Assembly: GCF_024586455.1 (NCBI RefSeq) | Contig: NC_065919.1 | Coordinates: 32,278,839 to 32,342,838 of the forward strand | Origin: Bactrocera neohumeralis | Taxonomy: Eukaryota > Arthropoda > Insecta > Diptera > Tephritidae | Direction of reading: 5' to 3' | Length of the DNA: 64,000 bases | Made by a program: the position numbers and the translations under genes | Shown: positions 24,354-36,385 of the stretch, in pieces | Layout of the letters: each line of letters begins with the position of its first letter | How positions within the stretch are numbered: the stretch's first letter is position 1 | The notes under the pieces: model-generated | What the model saw: only the letters and a program-made list of their open reading frames with translations | Told to the model about the DNA's origin: nothing | Database searches by the model: none

Positions 24354-26765
24354 ATGCAAAATTGGGACACCATGCAGGCTACATCGGCTAGCTACGAACA
24401 ACATAACTCATGGTACAACAGTATGTTTACCAATACAAATATTAAAACGGAACCAGGCACTACAAGCCCATCTTTGGAACAAGAGCTAAAGTCGCCAGAG
24501 TCTAATGTTGATGTTATTTCACATTTGGAAAATTATTTAAAACATCACCAACAGACTTCACATCAAATATCCGCTATGGATACGCTATCAGCGATGACGC
24601 CATCCCCCAGCAACACAGATAGTATGCAACATCTATATGATGGAAGTCTGCAGCAACAGTTACTACAGCAGAAACATTATCAACAGCACTTCCAACAAGC
24701 TCAACAAGCAGCCGCACACAATCAAGTTACGTCCTCGAATTTACCGCTTGGTTTCAATCCGCTTACTCCGCCCGGATTACCATCAGCGGTTATGCCCTCC
24801 ATATCCCAATATTATCATCACCTGCCGCAAAGTAATATGCGAACGGAACCTCAAACGCCCAGTCCTCTTTCACATCAAACACATATGACTACACCTATGG
24901 ACTCAAGTGAGAAATTGCAGACCGCATTGACACCACGTAATACACCTCCAATGGATATTACACCGCCTAAATCGCCAAAACCTCAAAGTGCAATTTGTTC
25001 CGAAACAATAAATTCGCTGGAAAAGGATCAGGATGTGCAGTCGAATTCTAGTGATGACATGAAGTATGCAGGCGAATCAGGAGACGACGAATCAATTCGG
25101 TTCCCACTTTACAATTCGCATGGTAAAATGAAAAACTACAAGTGCAAGACCTGTGGTGCAATTTGGGTAACAAAGATTCAATTTTGGGATCATGTACGTA
25201 CACATATGAAGCCCGACAAGATTCTACAATGTCCTAAATGCCCATTTGTGACGGAGCTGAAGCATCATCTGGAATATCATATACGGAAGCACAAAAATCT
25301 GAAGCCCTTTCAATGTGATAAATGTTCTTATACCTGTGTTAATAAATCAATGCTGAACTCTCATCGCAAGTCGCACTCCTCTGTTTATCAGTATCGCTGT
25401 GCAGATTGTGATTATGCCACAAAATACTGTCATTCTTTTAAATTACATCTACGCAAATATGAGCACAAACCTGGTTTGGTGCTAGATGAAGAAGGTGTAC
25501 CGAATCCATCGGTAGTTATTGACGTGTATGGCACACGGCGCGGCCCTAAATCAAAGTCCACATCATCTGGAATCAAACGAAGTAATAATACTAACAGTAA
25601 CAACGTCAATGAGCGCTTGACGGTGAAATCACTACAAGATCAGAAAAACAGCACAGAATATAAATTGTCTGAAGCGCAGCTTTCGACAGCTTTACAATCT
25701 TTCTCATTACCAACTCAACATCACCAGATGCCTGTGTCACCTGCAAAGAGTCCAAGCTCAATATCAGATCTGTCTTCTCACTCACAGGGGTTATCTCAAC
25801 AAAATACACGTCAGCAGCAGAAACAGAATCTACCAACAGAAAACACTGAAACATCCTCTACCATTTCCGCTATTACGGATACGAATGCCCCTATGACAAG
25901 CTTGCTACCACCTCTCGCTACGCTACTCCAACAGAATCCCAATATGGCATTCTTTCCCTACTGGAACTTAAACCTACAAATGTTAGCTGCCCAACAACAA
26001 GCTGTGGTTCTAGCTCAAATGTCCCCCAGTAGGCGAGAGAAAGCATTGCGGAAACTACAGAATGCTCAATCGACTGAGGCTGATGACGAGGAAGTGAACG
26101 ACGTAGAAGATGAAGTTGACCGAAAATCAACAGACTCAGCAATGGATCTCTCACAAGGTTCTCCAGTTAAAGATGACCCGGACAATCGGAAAACTCCCGT
26201 CATTGCTTCTAATATAAGACTTCAAGACGAATCTAACAATACGCCAATTGTTAGCACTAATGGTGCTGCAAAACGGAAAGGACGAGTGCTCAAGCTAGAT
26301 GCTTTTTTGCAAGTAAAGTCTACGTCACAATCACCAGACGAAAAAGAAGAGGATACATTCAGTCACATAAATACCGATGCACTAGTATCTGCTGCCCCAC
26401 CACCGTTGCCAACCTCATTTGTCACTTCAACTGCTCAAGTGGAAGGAACCTCTAAAGAGAGTGATGAGCTTGTGCACAATACGTTGCTTACCGCTAAAGA
26501 AATAACCAGTTCGACCGCCTCGTCGTCGGGAAACAGCTCAAATAGTTCCAGCACTTCTTCAACCGCAACGACAAATGAACGAGCGGCTACTGGCACCATA
26601 TATGAGTGCAAATATTGTGATATTTACTTCAAAGATACCGTGATATACACCATCCACATGGGTTATCACAGCTGCGATGATGTTTTCAAATGCAACATGT
26701 GCGGCGAGAAGTGCGACGGTCCTGTCGGCCTCTTCGTTCATATGGCGCGAAATGCGCATTCATAA
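24354..26765 (+). CDS. hb: Hunchback, gap-gene zinc-finger transcription factor
   Basis: Single-exon coding region of 803 codons ending in TAA; it starts MQNWDTMQATSASYEQ, as dipteran Hunchback does. Four central C2H2 fingers lie at about residues 262-284 (C264, C267, H280, H284), 293-313, 321-341 and 349-371. A C-terminal pair lies at 752-772 and 780-802. After finger 4 comes the basic stretch VYGTRRGPKSK (391-401), and FFPYWNLNLQMLAAQQQA is at about 533-550. Low-complexity Gln/His (99-124) and Ser (719-737) tracts occur. SAMDLSQ (595-601) resembles a CtBP-type PxDLS motif without the proline. In flies the protein is a nuclear regulator that patterns the anterior and posterior embryo and times neuroblasts; the C-terminal finger pair mediates dimerisation. 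All finger ligands are present and no breaks are seen. It is slightly longer than the Drosophila protein of about 758 residues. Confidence 0.98.
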   Translation: MQNWDTMQATSASYEQHNSWYNSMFTNTNIKTEPGTTSPSLEQELKSPESNVDVISHLENYLKHHQQTSHQISAMDTLSAMTPSPSNTDSMQHLYDGSLQQQLLQQKHYQQHFQQAQQAAAHNQVTSSNLPLGFNPLTPPGLPSAVMPSISQYYHHLPQSNMRTEPQTPSPLSHQTHMTTPMDSSEKLQTALTPRNTPPMDITPPKSPKPQSAICSETINSLEKDQDVQSNSSDDMKYAGESGDDESIRFPLYNSHGKMKNYKCKTCGAIWVTKIQFWDHVRTHMKPDKILQCPKCPFVTELKHHLEYHIRKHKNLKPFQCDKCSYTCVNKSMLNSHRKSHSSVYQYRCADCDYATKYCHSFKLHLRKYEHKPGLVLDEEGVPNPSVVIDVYGTRRGPKSKSTSSGIKRSNNTNSNNVNERLTVKSLQDQKNSTEYKLSEAQLSTALQSFSLPTQHHQMPVSPAKSPSSISDLSSHSQGLSQQNTRQQQKQNLPTENTETSSTISAITDTNAPMTSLLPPLATLLQQNPNMAFFPYWNLNLQMLAAQQQAVVLAQMSPSRREKALRKLQNAQSTEADDEEVNDVEDEVDRKSTDSAMDLSQGSPVKDDPDNRKTPVIASNIRLQDESNNTPIVSTNGAAKRKGRVLKLDAFLQVKSTSQSPDEKEEDTFSHINTDALVSAAPPPLPTSFVTSTAQVEGTSKESDELVHNTLLTAKEITSSTASSSGNSSNSSSTSSTATTNERAATGTIYECKYCDIYFKDTVIYTIHMGYHSCDDVFKCNMCGEKCDGPVGLFVHMARNAHS

Positions 26766-27370
26766 GTAGAATCGAATGTTTATTTCAAAAACCTCTTTGT
26801 TAGACAAAACTGGCTGCGCTGGAATAGAATTGTAAATAGTTTTGTATTTATAGATTTAAAATTGTAATTGTAGATTTGAGTTAGTAAAATGTAAATCGTT
26901 AAATAATCATAAGGAATATACTTCACACCACTATTGTAGTTAGGCTTACATTTAATTTATTTAAAAACAATTAATTTATTTGTGTAAAATATTTAAGAGA
27001 TGATAAATAAAATGATAAAACAATTTTACAAATAATCTAAAACGCTCATGAAGTCATAGAAAATGGTTACGTTCCTAAGTATTTATGCTACTCAAATAGT
27101 CCCAGAAACCAAATATACTTTGTTGTACAAAAATTAATTTATATGTATTTATTTGTGTATGTATGTATAATATTTGTAACAATTGCTAGTATTTAGTTGA
27201 GATTATATTATTTGCCACCATGTCAAGAGTTATTTATGTACATATATACTGACATTTACATATGTATGAGTTTAGGTATATGTATATGTATGACATGAAG
27301 AAATATCCAAATTGTACGATCAAAAATATTTGTAATAAAAACACATTTATTAATAAAATCTGTCATTTAT
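26766..27370 (+). promoter_or_regulatory. hb: hunchback 3' UTR with Pumilio-like motifs and poly(A) signals
   Basis: TGTAAATA at 26831-26838 matches the Pumilio consensus UGUANAUA exactly. Further ATTGTA (box B-like) words occur at about 26865-26875 and 27311, and a GTTGT (box A-like) word at about 27122. AATAAA signals lie at 27006, 27334 and 27352. In Drosophila, Nanos response elements made of boxes A and B repress maternal hb; here the boxes are not in the compact Drosophila order, so that role is inferred. The UTR end near 27370 is a guess from the last signals. Confidence 0.6.
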
Positions 27371-27509
27371 TTGAAGATAACAACTTGACTCTCTCTAACA
27401 CCATTCATAGAATAGTAGAAATAATAATTGGTTAAAAGAACTAATTTAATTTATGCGTATATTCTCCAAACTCGATTAAATTACATTCTGATGTTCTTGC
27501 TTCCTGTAT

Positions 27510-28131
27510 TGAGATAGATATAGAGTTATGTATGGTATATATTATACATATAAATGATCAAGATAACGAGAAGAGTTGAATTCCGTTTGATCGTCCGCCC
27601 GTCCGCCCGTTCGTCTGTTTGTACCATCTGTAACTTGAATATATATAATTTGAAATATCTTTAAGAAACTTGGTACTCATATTCCTTGGCTTTATACAAA
27701 CCAAATTCGCTGAGGACCAATCTTTTTGGCCCATTATCCAACACAGTGAAAATCCATATATAACTTTTTTTAATTTTTATTTTAAATTCAGTCTGATTCT
27801 TTTATTTTAAGCCTTTGAAATGTTGCACATTCGCTTTCTTTTGTGCCTTTGATAATGAATGGTCAATCTGTGAGGTGGTTTAATGAAACTTAGATAGAAT
27901 ACATATGTATACGTATGTATATTCTAATATGTAATATATTTATTACCAAACTGGCTAAAATCGCTGATATATGCCCATTTTATATTAACTGCTGGCTTGT
28001 TAAAAGTATGTGTTATTGGCAAAAATAGATGAAATCAGGTCGATATTAACTCCCAACTCTCTTAATTTTTTATTGCAAGTTGCAATAGTATAATTCTTTC
28101 GGTTACACCCTAACCTATCCCTTCCTAATTG
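27510..28131 (+). repeat. mini-me-like repeat (family A), degenerate
   Basis: Begins with a TA-rich run, then GATCAAGATAACGAG and a GTCCGCCCGTCCGCCCG tract. Right end TTGCAATAGTATAATTC, then TTCGGTTACACCC and CCCTTCCTAATTGTT. It lies within 150 bases of the predicted end of the hb 3' UTR. Confidence 0.65.
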
Positions 28132-30894
28132 TTGTTTTAAAAAATTTAATTTTATTTTGCAATACAATTTCTCAAGTAACAGTGAATAAATATTAAAACG
28201 GACATTCTTTTGATATATGTATGTACATAACAACGATTTGTTTGGACCAAAACTAGTGTGTGCGCAAACGAAAAAGCCTTCGTTATCACTCAAATCCATT
28301 GGAGAACTCGCTAACATCAATTTAACAAATCAATTAAAAACTAAATAGCTTTTAAATAACCTTTGTTGCAGATTCATTAGTTATTTTCGTTTAAATAAGG
28401 AAATGTATACGATTAGCGGCCATTCTATAATAAAAACTTGGCATTCAATATCATAACATGGTATGGGACTGTTTATTTTGACCGTATCTTTTGAATTCGT
28501 GCAACAAAATATGCTTATACCTTATTAAGTTTATGTATTATCAGATTTTTTCAACCTGAAAATAAAACATTATATATAAATCATATATGTATGTATGTAT
28601 ATATATTAAATACTATGTATTCGTAAATGGTATGTATGAGTGAACGCGATGTAATGTTGATTTTTTTTTATATTTGCGGAGTCATGCACATCATAACTTA
28701 TTGTTTAACAATTTGAAAGTTCTATACGCTCCTTGAATATAATACATACTTATATACGCGTATACATGCATGTGTACAAGTATATACTTAAACGATAGGC
28801 GTTTTCTTTATGCACAAATGTCACACATGATGGAACTGCTTCCTTTGTCCCTTTTTAATTGTATTTGCCAACGAAAGATGATAGATACGCGTATATGTTG
28901 CACTGAAAAGTGAAATGGTTCGTGTCCTGATGTCAAGATATTAATTCATTTGCCCATATCGGGGAGTTGCTATTTCTGTTTATTTTTTGTAGAATTTGCC
29001 TTCGTTCTTTGAAAAGTTGCATCGGATTTGCGGTTGCCCATGCGCTCATAGAAAACGCACACATGTTCGTCATCGCATTGATGAATTCATTGTTTTCTTC
29101 TCGCTCATAATTTGTATACAAGTAATATACTCGTATTCGACTGAACTTATGTACTCGTATCAACACACATACGGTCTTCTATGCATTCATGTGTGTTCAA
29201 CTACATTATTTGGGCAACGAACAATCGATTCACTGAGTTGTCTAAAAAGACGGATTCATCACGCACAATTAGCAAATGATGTTGCATATTACTATTATCA
29301 AATCCATTTTTAAGGTTTTCTTTCCATTATTTTCATATTTGAAACGAATACTTAATGCACTTACGAGATTCTCAATACTTCATTAGATGCATTTCGGGTT
29401 GACAGTTGGCGCCCGCTATATCAGATGTCTCGGGAAATCCGATTTTCGATTCTACCAAGGAATTTTAAGCGCTGCATGAAATAAGTACTGGGGTTTGAGT
29501 GAAGAATTTCTTAGTTAATTGAATTGACGAACTGGAAACATATACTAATTCCATTGCTCCATATACATACATATGTACATATGTACGTATGTATGTGCTT
29601 ATAAAAATTCTATTTTGTTAAATACTTTTGCAAAAAACGCTCATACTCACACAAATTAGCACAGATAAATTTTTCAAACATTTCGTTAACTCAAGCAAAC
29701 TAAAAAAAAATTGTTAACTCCACCATCACCCATCTGCTCAGTGATTGGCTCGGCACAATAGGCTCATTTGGCTAGCTGGCAGTTGGCATGTGGCTGAAGT
29801 GCGCCTGAAGTGCTCCTTTATTCCACAGAATGACCGAATTCCCTGACCCCTACTTTACATTAACAAACTGCAATAAATACGAATAGATGATAGGGACACT
29901 GCCATTCACATACATTCATATGCTTAGAAATACTTATGACCATAAGACGCTGACACACATTCGCACATACATATGTATGAATGTGATTTCTGTGCGTACA
30001 ACAAATATAATGACAAAAGAGTCAACCACCAGCTTGCGACCTCAGGGTGCCAGCGGAAGGGAAATTGTAGAGAAGTTGATTGCGGAGATGGACATAGTTT
30101 TTATTTGCCGTCTTTTGCAGTTTCGGGTTGTTTTCTTCATTTATCTCCGATTGTGGATTGTTTCTGAGGGATTTTCTTACTATTCATTGTTCACACTCAT
30201 AATAGGTAAGATAAAAATAGCAAATTTTTTGTACCCATTTAAAAAAAATCTAATAGTTGCAACAATAATACAAGTACATATATGTAAGTATATGTATGTA
30301 CATATATCGGAAATGCAAGCCTAACAAAGAAATCAACAAAAAAGTAGTTGGATAAAATGAAAAGGTGTAATTTAGGTTTTGTTACTTGCGCATTTATGGT
30401 CTATTTATAATATCGCAGTGTGTTCGGCATATACATATGTATGTAGGTATTTTGTGAGGGAGAAAACATCGGCTTGTATCAGCTGCATTATAATTTATGG
30501 ATAAAGTTAACATCCTTATTTTGCGGTCAATGAAAACTAAAGGTAAAACGTTTGCCTATTTACTTGTACATTTAGAATAGTAAAATGTAGTAGTATGTAC
30601 ATATATACATACATACTTATGCATACATATCCATATGTGTCTTCATATTCACGGACGAAGGCACGCAGAGCTACTCTATTTCAAGTGCAGTACCGTGAAG
30701 TTCGGTTTTAGACTCCAAGCTATGGAACCACAAGTATGATGGAGTGCTAAGATTACATCAATCCAAATCGGTAATACATACTAATCACTAATGCGGGTTG
30801 AACTCTTTGTGGTAGCAATGTGGAAACGTCTTTCTTTGGATTCCGCTCATCTGGGAACACCCATGAAGTCGCATTTTTTTACCATTTCTCCCGA
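28132..30894. other. Non-coding interval downstream of hunchback
   Basis: No gene or clear transposon. Blocks at 28800-29300 and 29720-30200 are less AT-rich and look unique, so they are possible enhancers. The 145- and 106-codon frames here lack any recognisable domain. Palindromic ACATATGT clusters recur near 29565-29600 and 30590-30640. Confidence 0.4.
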
Positions 30895-31182
30895 CTAATC
30901 GACGGAGCCTTTTTTGAGCGATTGGCAAATTGTGTGGGATCCAACGTGAAAAATGTTCAAAATTCTATGCAATATTGAATGTATGCTGCTGGTCACATGA
31001 CGATCTGGCAATAATAGTTTGTGCACAGCATCAATAGTTTCTGAAACATCAACTGATTTTGGACCACCTCCACGAAAGCCGTCTCTGAGTGATCTACGAC
31101 CTCGATTAAATTCACCATTCCATTGATAAACACTGATCCTTGATGGAGCGTCACCGCCAAAAACTAAATTAAGTTCATTCAT
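30895..31182 (-). pseudogene. mariner transposase N-terminal fragment
   Basis: The 95-residue frame reads MNELNLVFGGDAPSRISVY, then GEFNRGRRSLRDGFR, PKSVDVSETIDAV, DRHVT and HSILHRILNIFHVGSHTI. This is the paired-type DNA-binding half of a mariner transposase. Compared with the copy near 58.0-58.5 kb, a few residues after DRHVT are lost, and the catalytic domain is absent. It appears to be the same family as the 58 kb copy. Confidence 0.8.
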
Positions 31183-31324
31183 TAATTCACGTCAAATTTT
31201 GTAAAATGTAATCGCTTGAAAATGTTTGCGGTTTAATTTTATTTTTTGGCCGAGATGCATGTATCAAGTTACTGTAAGCAACACAAATAACGGTTGTTTG
31301 TCAAAAGGTTCGGAATATGCACAA

Positions 31325-31507
31325 TAGGGTGCTTCAAAAAAAATTTTGATTTCTTTTCTAAATGTTATTGATTGACAAAAAAAAATCCTCCCTCAAGCCA
31401 TGCGCAGTAGCTTAACTTAACAATTCGCGGGAATTTTTAAAGTTTGAAAAGGCTCTTTTCTGAATATGAGTTAAAAAAAATTCCAATCATTTTTTTGAAG
31501 CACCCTA
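31325..31507. mobile_element. 183-bp hAT-type MITE with perfect target duplication
   Basis: Terminal inverted repeats TAGGGTGCTTCAAAAAAA (left) and the matching TTTTTTTGAAGCACCCTA (right). Both sides are flanked by the identical 8-base ATGCACAA (31317-31324 and 31508-31515). An 8-base duplication with a TAGGG start fits the hAT superfamily. There is no coding capacity. It sits about 140 bases outside the start of a mariner relic. Confidence 0.9.
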
Positions 31508-31515
31508 ATGCACAA

Positions 31516-31971
31516 TCAAAAATGTCAAAATTTACGATGAAATATAAAAGGCAACCTACGTAATAGAACGGTTGGGGGTTGGGGATGGTTTGCTCGCAAA
31601 TTGTTTGAGTTTGCCCAACAGTATTAGTTAAAAGTATTAAAAAGCTTGGTCATAAATTTCTTCAAATTATGTTGAAAAAGTGTAAGAATCGGCACATAAT
31701 TGGATTTTAAAGATCTGATCTGAACAAGGCGGTATCGACTCATTGTTTTTCGCTAAAAATGTTGAAGAATATTAAAAAGGGTGATAGTGATAACCTTATG
31801 ACCTAATTAAAATTGTTAATGGCGATTACAAAAAAATTTATAAAAAGTTTGGAAAAAGGTGAAACACTGATTGTTGTTTTATTTAATAGAACAATTACTC
31901 GTTAATCATTGCTAATGATTCCAGCTGACTATCTTATCCTTTTTATGAACTAATTGAGTAAAAATTAGGAT
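31516..31971. other. AT-rich spacer
   Basis: No gene or recognisable repeat seen. Confidence 0.4.
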
Positions 31972-32797
31972 GCCGTTATGAAATTGGGTAGACGTGATCT
32001 TTGGCCAAAAAGTGAAGACAAGTTCGTGGATGGGCGTACTTGGATCAATGCCACATCCATTAAACGAACATTTTTAAAGTGCCATAACTAAAGACTATAT
32101 TAAGATATAAAACTATAGTTTGACACAGGAGACACAGGTGAGGTAAAAATTTCGAAAGAATGAACGCTATCTAATGTACATAAGTATCTCCTAATCCACT
32201 AAAGCTATAACAACAAAATTTGCTCAGGACAAATCACTTAAGCACTCCAATCGACGCTATAAAAAAGGATGATATCGGTTGTTAATCTCGCTCCCTCTTC
32301 AAAGAACGATTCCGTTAAAAAGCACTAAATGCATGATAAATTAATAAATACATTCGTCAGATGCATTCAACTTTACACCTGGAATGATAAGGACTTTTTA
32401 TGAGCCGCGGTTACACCCGGAAAATGGAGAATGGGTGTGACTCCGCCACTTTTCGGTGAAAAGTCATATCTCAGGACCTTTTCGATCGATATCGACCAAA
32501 TTCTACTTCCTACTACTTTCTAGTAAACAATTAAAGAACCAATGAGTGTATTGGGATAAAACTTTACCCGAAAAGTGCACTTTAAGTAGGCAATCTTATG
32601 ATCAAAAGCTGTCCAAATAGGACCAAAATGATGCATCTTTGTGTGTAAAATCAATAAAATCGGGTTAAAACTTGTCCTGGATCTCATATAACCTACAAAA
32701 CTTATTCGCACGAAATTATTTCCGTGTTTGATTCTGGCAAGTTGCAAGAGTACGAAATGTTCGGTTACACCCAAACTTAGTCCTTCCTTATTTGTTA
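31972..32797 (+). repeat. mini-me-like repeat (family A)
   Basis: The left part (AAATTGGGTAGACGTGATCT, then a stretch close to GTTCGTGGATGGGCGTA) matches the region after the GTCY tract in better copies. The right end is intact: GTTGCAAGAGTACGAAATG, the hairpin GTTCGGTTACACCC and CCTTCCTTATTTGTT. Confidence 0.65.
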
Positions 32798-32935
32798 TAT
32801 TATGAAGTCCTGTGAGATATTAACTAAATAATTAATATCGGTTCAACATAAAACAGTCTTATACTAGCTCGAAATATATAATTAGAAAAATAGGTCAAGG
32901 AGAAAAGGCATTTATTTTATGTTCTTCCTTAAGGA

Positions 32936-33510
32936 AAACTAAGTTCGGGTGTAACCGAACCTTTTATACTCTTGCAACTTACAGGAATCAAATCCTGCGA
33001 AATTCTTTCAAACTTTATATTAAAGAATTAATCATATATTATTGGATAAAATAGTGAATGGTTAACAATCAAATTTGGTATCTTCTTGACATATATTGAT
33101 GGCAATAAAGTCCGCCTTAGTTTTATCGATATATTTTGGTTCATATTTTCAAATACATACATACATATATCAAATTTACTATATATAATACATATATCTA
33201 AATATGTACATACGATCTTAACCCGACCGAAGAGGCTAAATTTAATATATCGAGTTATTGTGGAAAACGTTAGTCAGAGGATCGGAATTCATTATATTAG
33301 ACCGAGGTCTAGACCAATTCCATGTTAACTCAGCGCTAAAACTCAGAATTTTTAAGAAAACTTATCTATTTAGTTTCATAAAAATATTACATTGTGACCA
33401 ACCTTTTAAATACAGGTACAGGGAAGACGGAAATCATTTTATGGGAGGCGTTGCGGTTTCAAGGGAAAAACAGAATTTATTTCCGAATTTATTTGATTAA
33501 CATGGATTGC
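32936..33510 (-). repeat. mini-me-like repeat (family A), reverse
   Basis: Starts with CTAAGTTCGGGTGTAACCGA and then TTTTATACTCTTGCAAC. This is the reverse complement of the right end of family A, and it faces the copy ending at 32797. The rest is degenerate and its right limit is uncertain. Confidence 0.6.
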
Positions 33511-33520
33511 GTAGTTTTTT

Positions 33521-33912
33521 TCGGACCTCTTGTACGTTATTGAGCACACTTTTGACAATATATGTAGAGTAATTTTTTTTCGTCACTTTTTTAGCTCCTA
33601 AACTATAGACGCGTTTTTTTCAAAACTACTTTTTCAAAGTCCGTGTTCACTGTCATTTCAATACTACTTGACCGATTAATTTCAAACTGTGTACACATTT
33701 TTAACACATATCATACCGCCCCCCAACGTTTAGTAATTTTTTTTTACATTAACGGTATTTTCCACCCACAGAATGGCGGAATTTTTATCGGAAAATAACA
33801 GTTACACTTCTGGAGGAAGCTCTGTTACCGGCTTATGCTTCAATATTTCTTCATGAACCGTTACCCTATATTGTCAAAAGTGTGTACAATAATATACATA
33901 CAAAAGGTCCGA
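33521..33912. mobile_element. About 392-bp TIR/foldback element
   Basis: Left arm 33521-33562 (TCGGACCTCTTGTACG, later TTTGACAATATA) pairs with right arm 33867-33912 (TATATTGTCAAA, later AAAAGGTCCGA). The pairing runs over about 42 bases with a few mismatches. The interior resembles sequence near 58.75 kb. No transposase and no clear target duplication. Confidence 0.7.
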
Positions 33913-34189
33913 ATTAAATTACTCAATCCATATTTAAGAAATATATTCCAAAAAAAATCTATTGTTTTTACCTTGACTTTACTGCCTTATGGGGTATATT
34001 GGGGCAGAGAAATGCACACATTTTGACATCGCTGAGGTATACTCGATAATATATTTTGAAACAATTTTATATATACATATGTAAACAATGCTCATTGAAT
34101 GACATATTCGACATAAAACTTAGTAGTTGGGCAGAATTGACTTGATTTATCTGTTTTTGCTAATACTACATACATTTAGCATGCTTCAT

Positions 34190-34916
34190 AGTAATAAAAT
34201 GGTACCAGGATTTCATTGAGGTACCTCACATACAATCATCCATCTATATGGAGTAAAGGCAGCCGGATGTTCGAAAATCCTGATATTAGTTGTATAAGGA
34301 CTAGGTCAAGTTTTCGCCAATTTTATTCATTTTAGGCACAGAGATAAACTGTTAATGTCTACAACACGCTATCTCATTTTCACTGACATAAATATTTACC
34401 GGATTCAAGCTATTTTTGACGCACAGTTTTTAACAATATCGTTATATGGGGACTGGGCGCGGTTATCATCCGATTTCAAATATTTTTATAGTATACATAT
34501 GGTGCTTACGGAATTTGTTCTGAACAACACGTTCATTCAAAATAAGGTTTTTCAAAATAAGGTGCCACTTAGTAATGGGATTCGATGTGCCAAATTACAG
34601 TTTTATATCTTAATTGAATGCTTATTTATAGTACTTTATTTGATTTCGTTTAATGGAGCTTTGTGAGCTTAGAAGTGGTGCGATTACGTCCATCTACGAA
34701 GTCGCTCTTACTGTTTCGTCAAAGAATACGTGCAAAAAGTTTCATTACGATGTCTCAATTTTTACTTAAGTTATAATTTGCACGGACAGACAGCCGGACA
34801 AACAATCACTTGGAATTCAACTAGTCTCATCATCTTGATCAATTACATACATACATATAGTTGTATAACCCTGTATTATGAAACAAACAACCAACATGTT
34901 GCAAGAATATAAAAAT
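34190..34916 (-). repeat. mini-me-like repeat (family A), reverse
   Basis: Contains GACTAGGTCAAGTTTTCGCC, the tract CACGGACAGACAGCCGGAC and the hairpin end AACATGTTGCAAGAATAT. Same order of motifs as the copies at 9545 and 40070. Confidence 0.7.
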
Positions 34917-36384
34917 TAATTCAAACAAAACTATTCCGTCTTAATGTCGCGTCATTACCCAGAACTATGACGCCATTTTCTTCCTATAGTCTGGTGTTCA
35001 TATTAAGCAAAATTTTAGCACCCTTTACTCAAAATATATGCAACGTATGTAAAAATTTATATAACTTAGACGTATGTATGTCTGAATAAACATATAAGCC
35101 TACGTAAATGTATGCGGATGAAATCTAAAAATATTCCTAACCGCGGGGAACAGCATGCTGTTATGTACCACATCAACATTAGCTAAATAACGAGGGTGGA
35201 AGCGTTACAAGATTCTGCATCATGTCGCGTGGAGAAACGTACGCCAAAATTCTTTTCAATGGATTATTATCCATTTTAATATTCGTGGGTGTGAGCTAAC
35301 CGAGCCATCGATCGATTCATTCAACGGCGAAAGTAAGAAAAAAGAGGAGTAGTTATTCATTGAAGTGTTGATGGCTACGAATTAAGCTGGGGTTGGCAGC
35401 TTGAAATCAAAATTAACGAGGGGAAGCTAACAAAAAATTGTACATATACATACTTATGTATGTATGTATATATTTTAATTTATTTTTACATATGTATGTA
35501 TGTATACTTATATATGCATACATACATATTTCCGCATGTACAATATTTAATGTTTCTTTGAGTTAACACGGTGGGTAAAGTTTCTGCACGAAATGCTCAG
35601 CTAAAAGACTAGGAGAATAGAGAGAAAGTCAAGAAGGTAAAAAGTTCTTTACTATTTATTTTAAATTAGTTTATTTTTATGAAATAACTGCCTACAATGG
35701 CATTACATTACATAATTTTGAATTTTTAAATAAATATTAAAAAACCAATGATGAATTTTACAAAATGCCTTATATGATCTACATAAGCGACAATTTATTT
35801 CAATTGATGAAATTTCAGTCATTCATACCATGTATGTAGTTGCCATCAATTATTTTAATAATTGCCGTTTTTTGTTTATTAACTTTTTGGTTCTTAGTTT
35901 CAATTTTAAAAGTAACTATTCTAGATATTCATAATGCTACAGAAAAAAACTTGATATAAAGGGTCCCAAAAATTTAAGAAAGCATGTCAACTTAAAATAT
36001 TAATAAAAACATAAATTCTTTAAGGTCAGGTAGCAAGCTGAACTGATTTTTACTTTTGGTATTCAATGAATGTTTAGCTTGAGGACAAATTTCCAAAAAA
36101 TTTTATGAAGATAACTCACACACTGACTGACTGACAAGTCATGCTAGTCTACTAGAATAAGGAAACACAGTAAATGTAGTATATGGGAGCATAGATAATT
36201 ATCAATTATAATTGATGGACCGATAGAGCGTATTTTCGGCATTAAATAGTAGTACGAGTATATCCAATATAACGTTCAAGATTTCTTACATACTGACCGG
36301 TATATAAGGTACAAAGGCAACCAGATGTTTGATATATTATATTGCGTGTAGCCCTTATATATACATAGGGGTAATCTTAACAAA
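34917..36384. other. AT-rich interval
   Basis: No gene. Palindromic TACATATGTATGTATGTATA runs at about 35440-35530. A short degenerate family A piece may lie at 36270-36340 (GGTACAAAGGCAACCAGATG). Confidence 0.4.
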
Positions 36385-36385
36385 C

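Noticed and set aside
29887..30324. 145-codon + frame
   Set aside because: No homology recognised; its ends are translated microsatellite-like palindromes.
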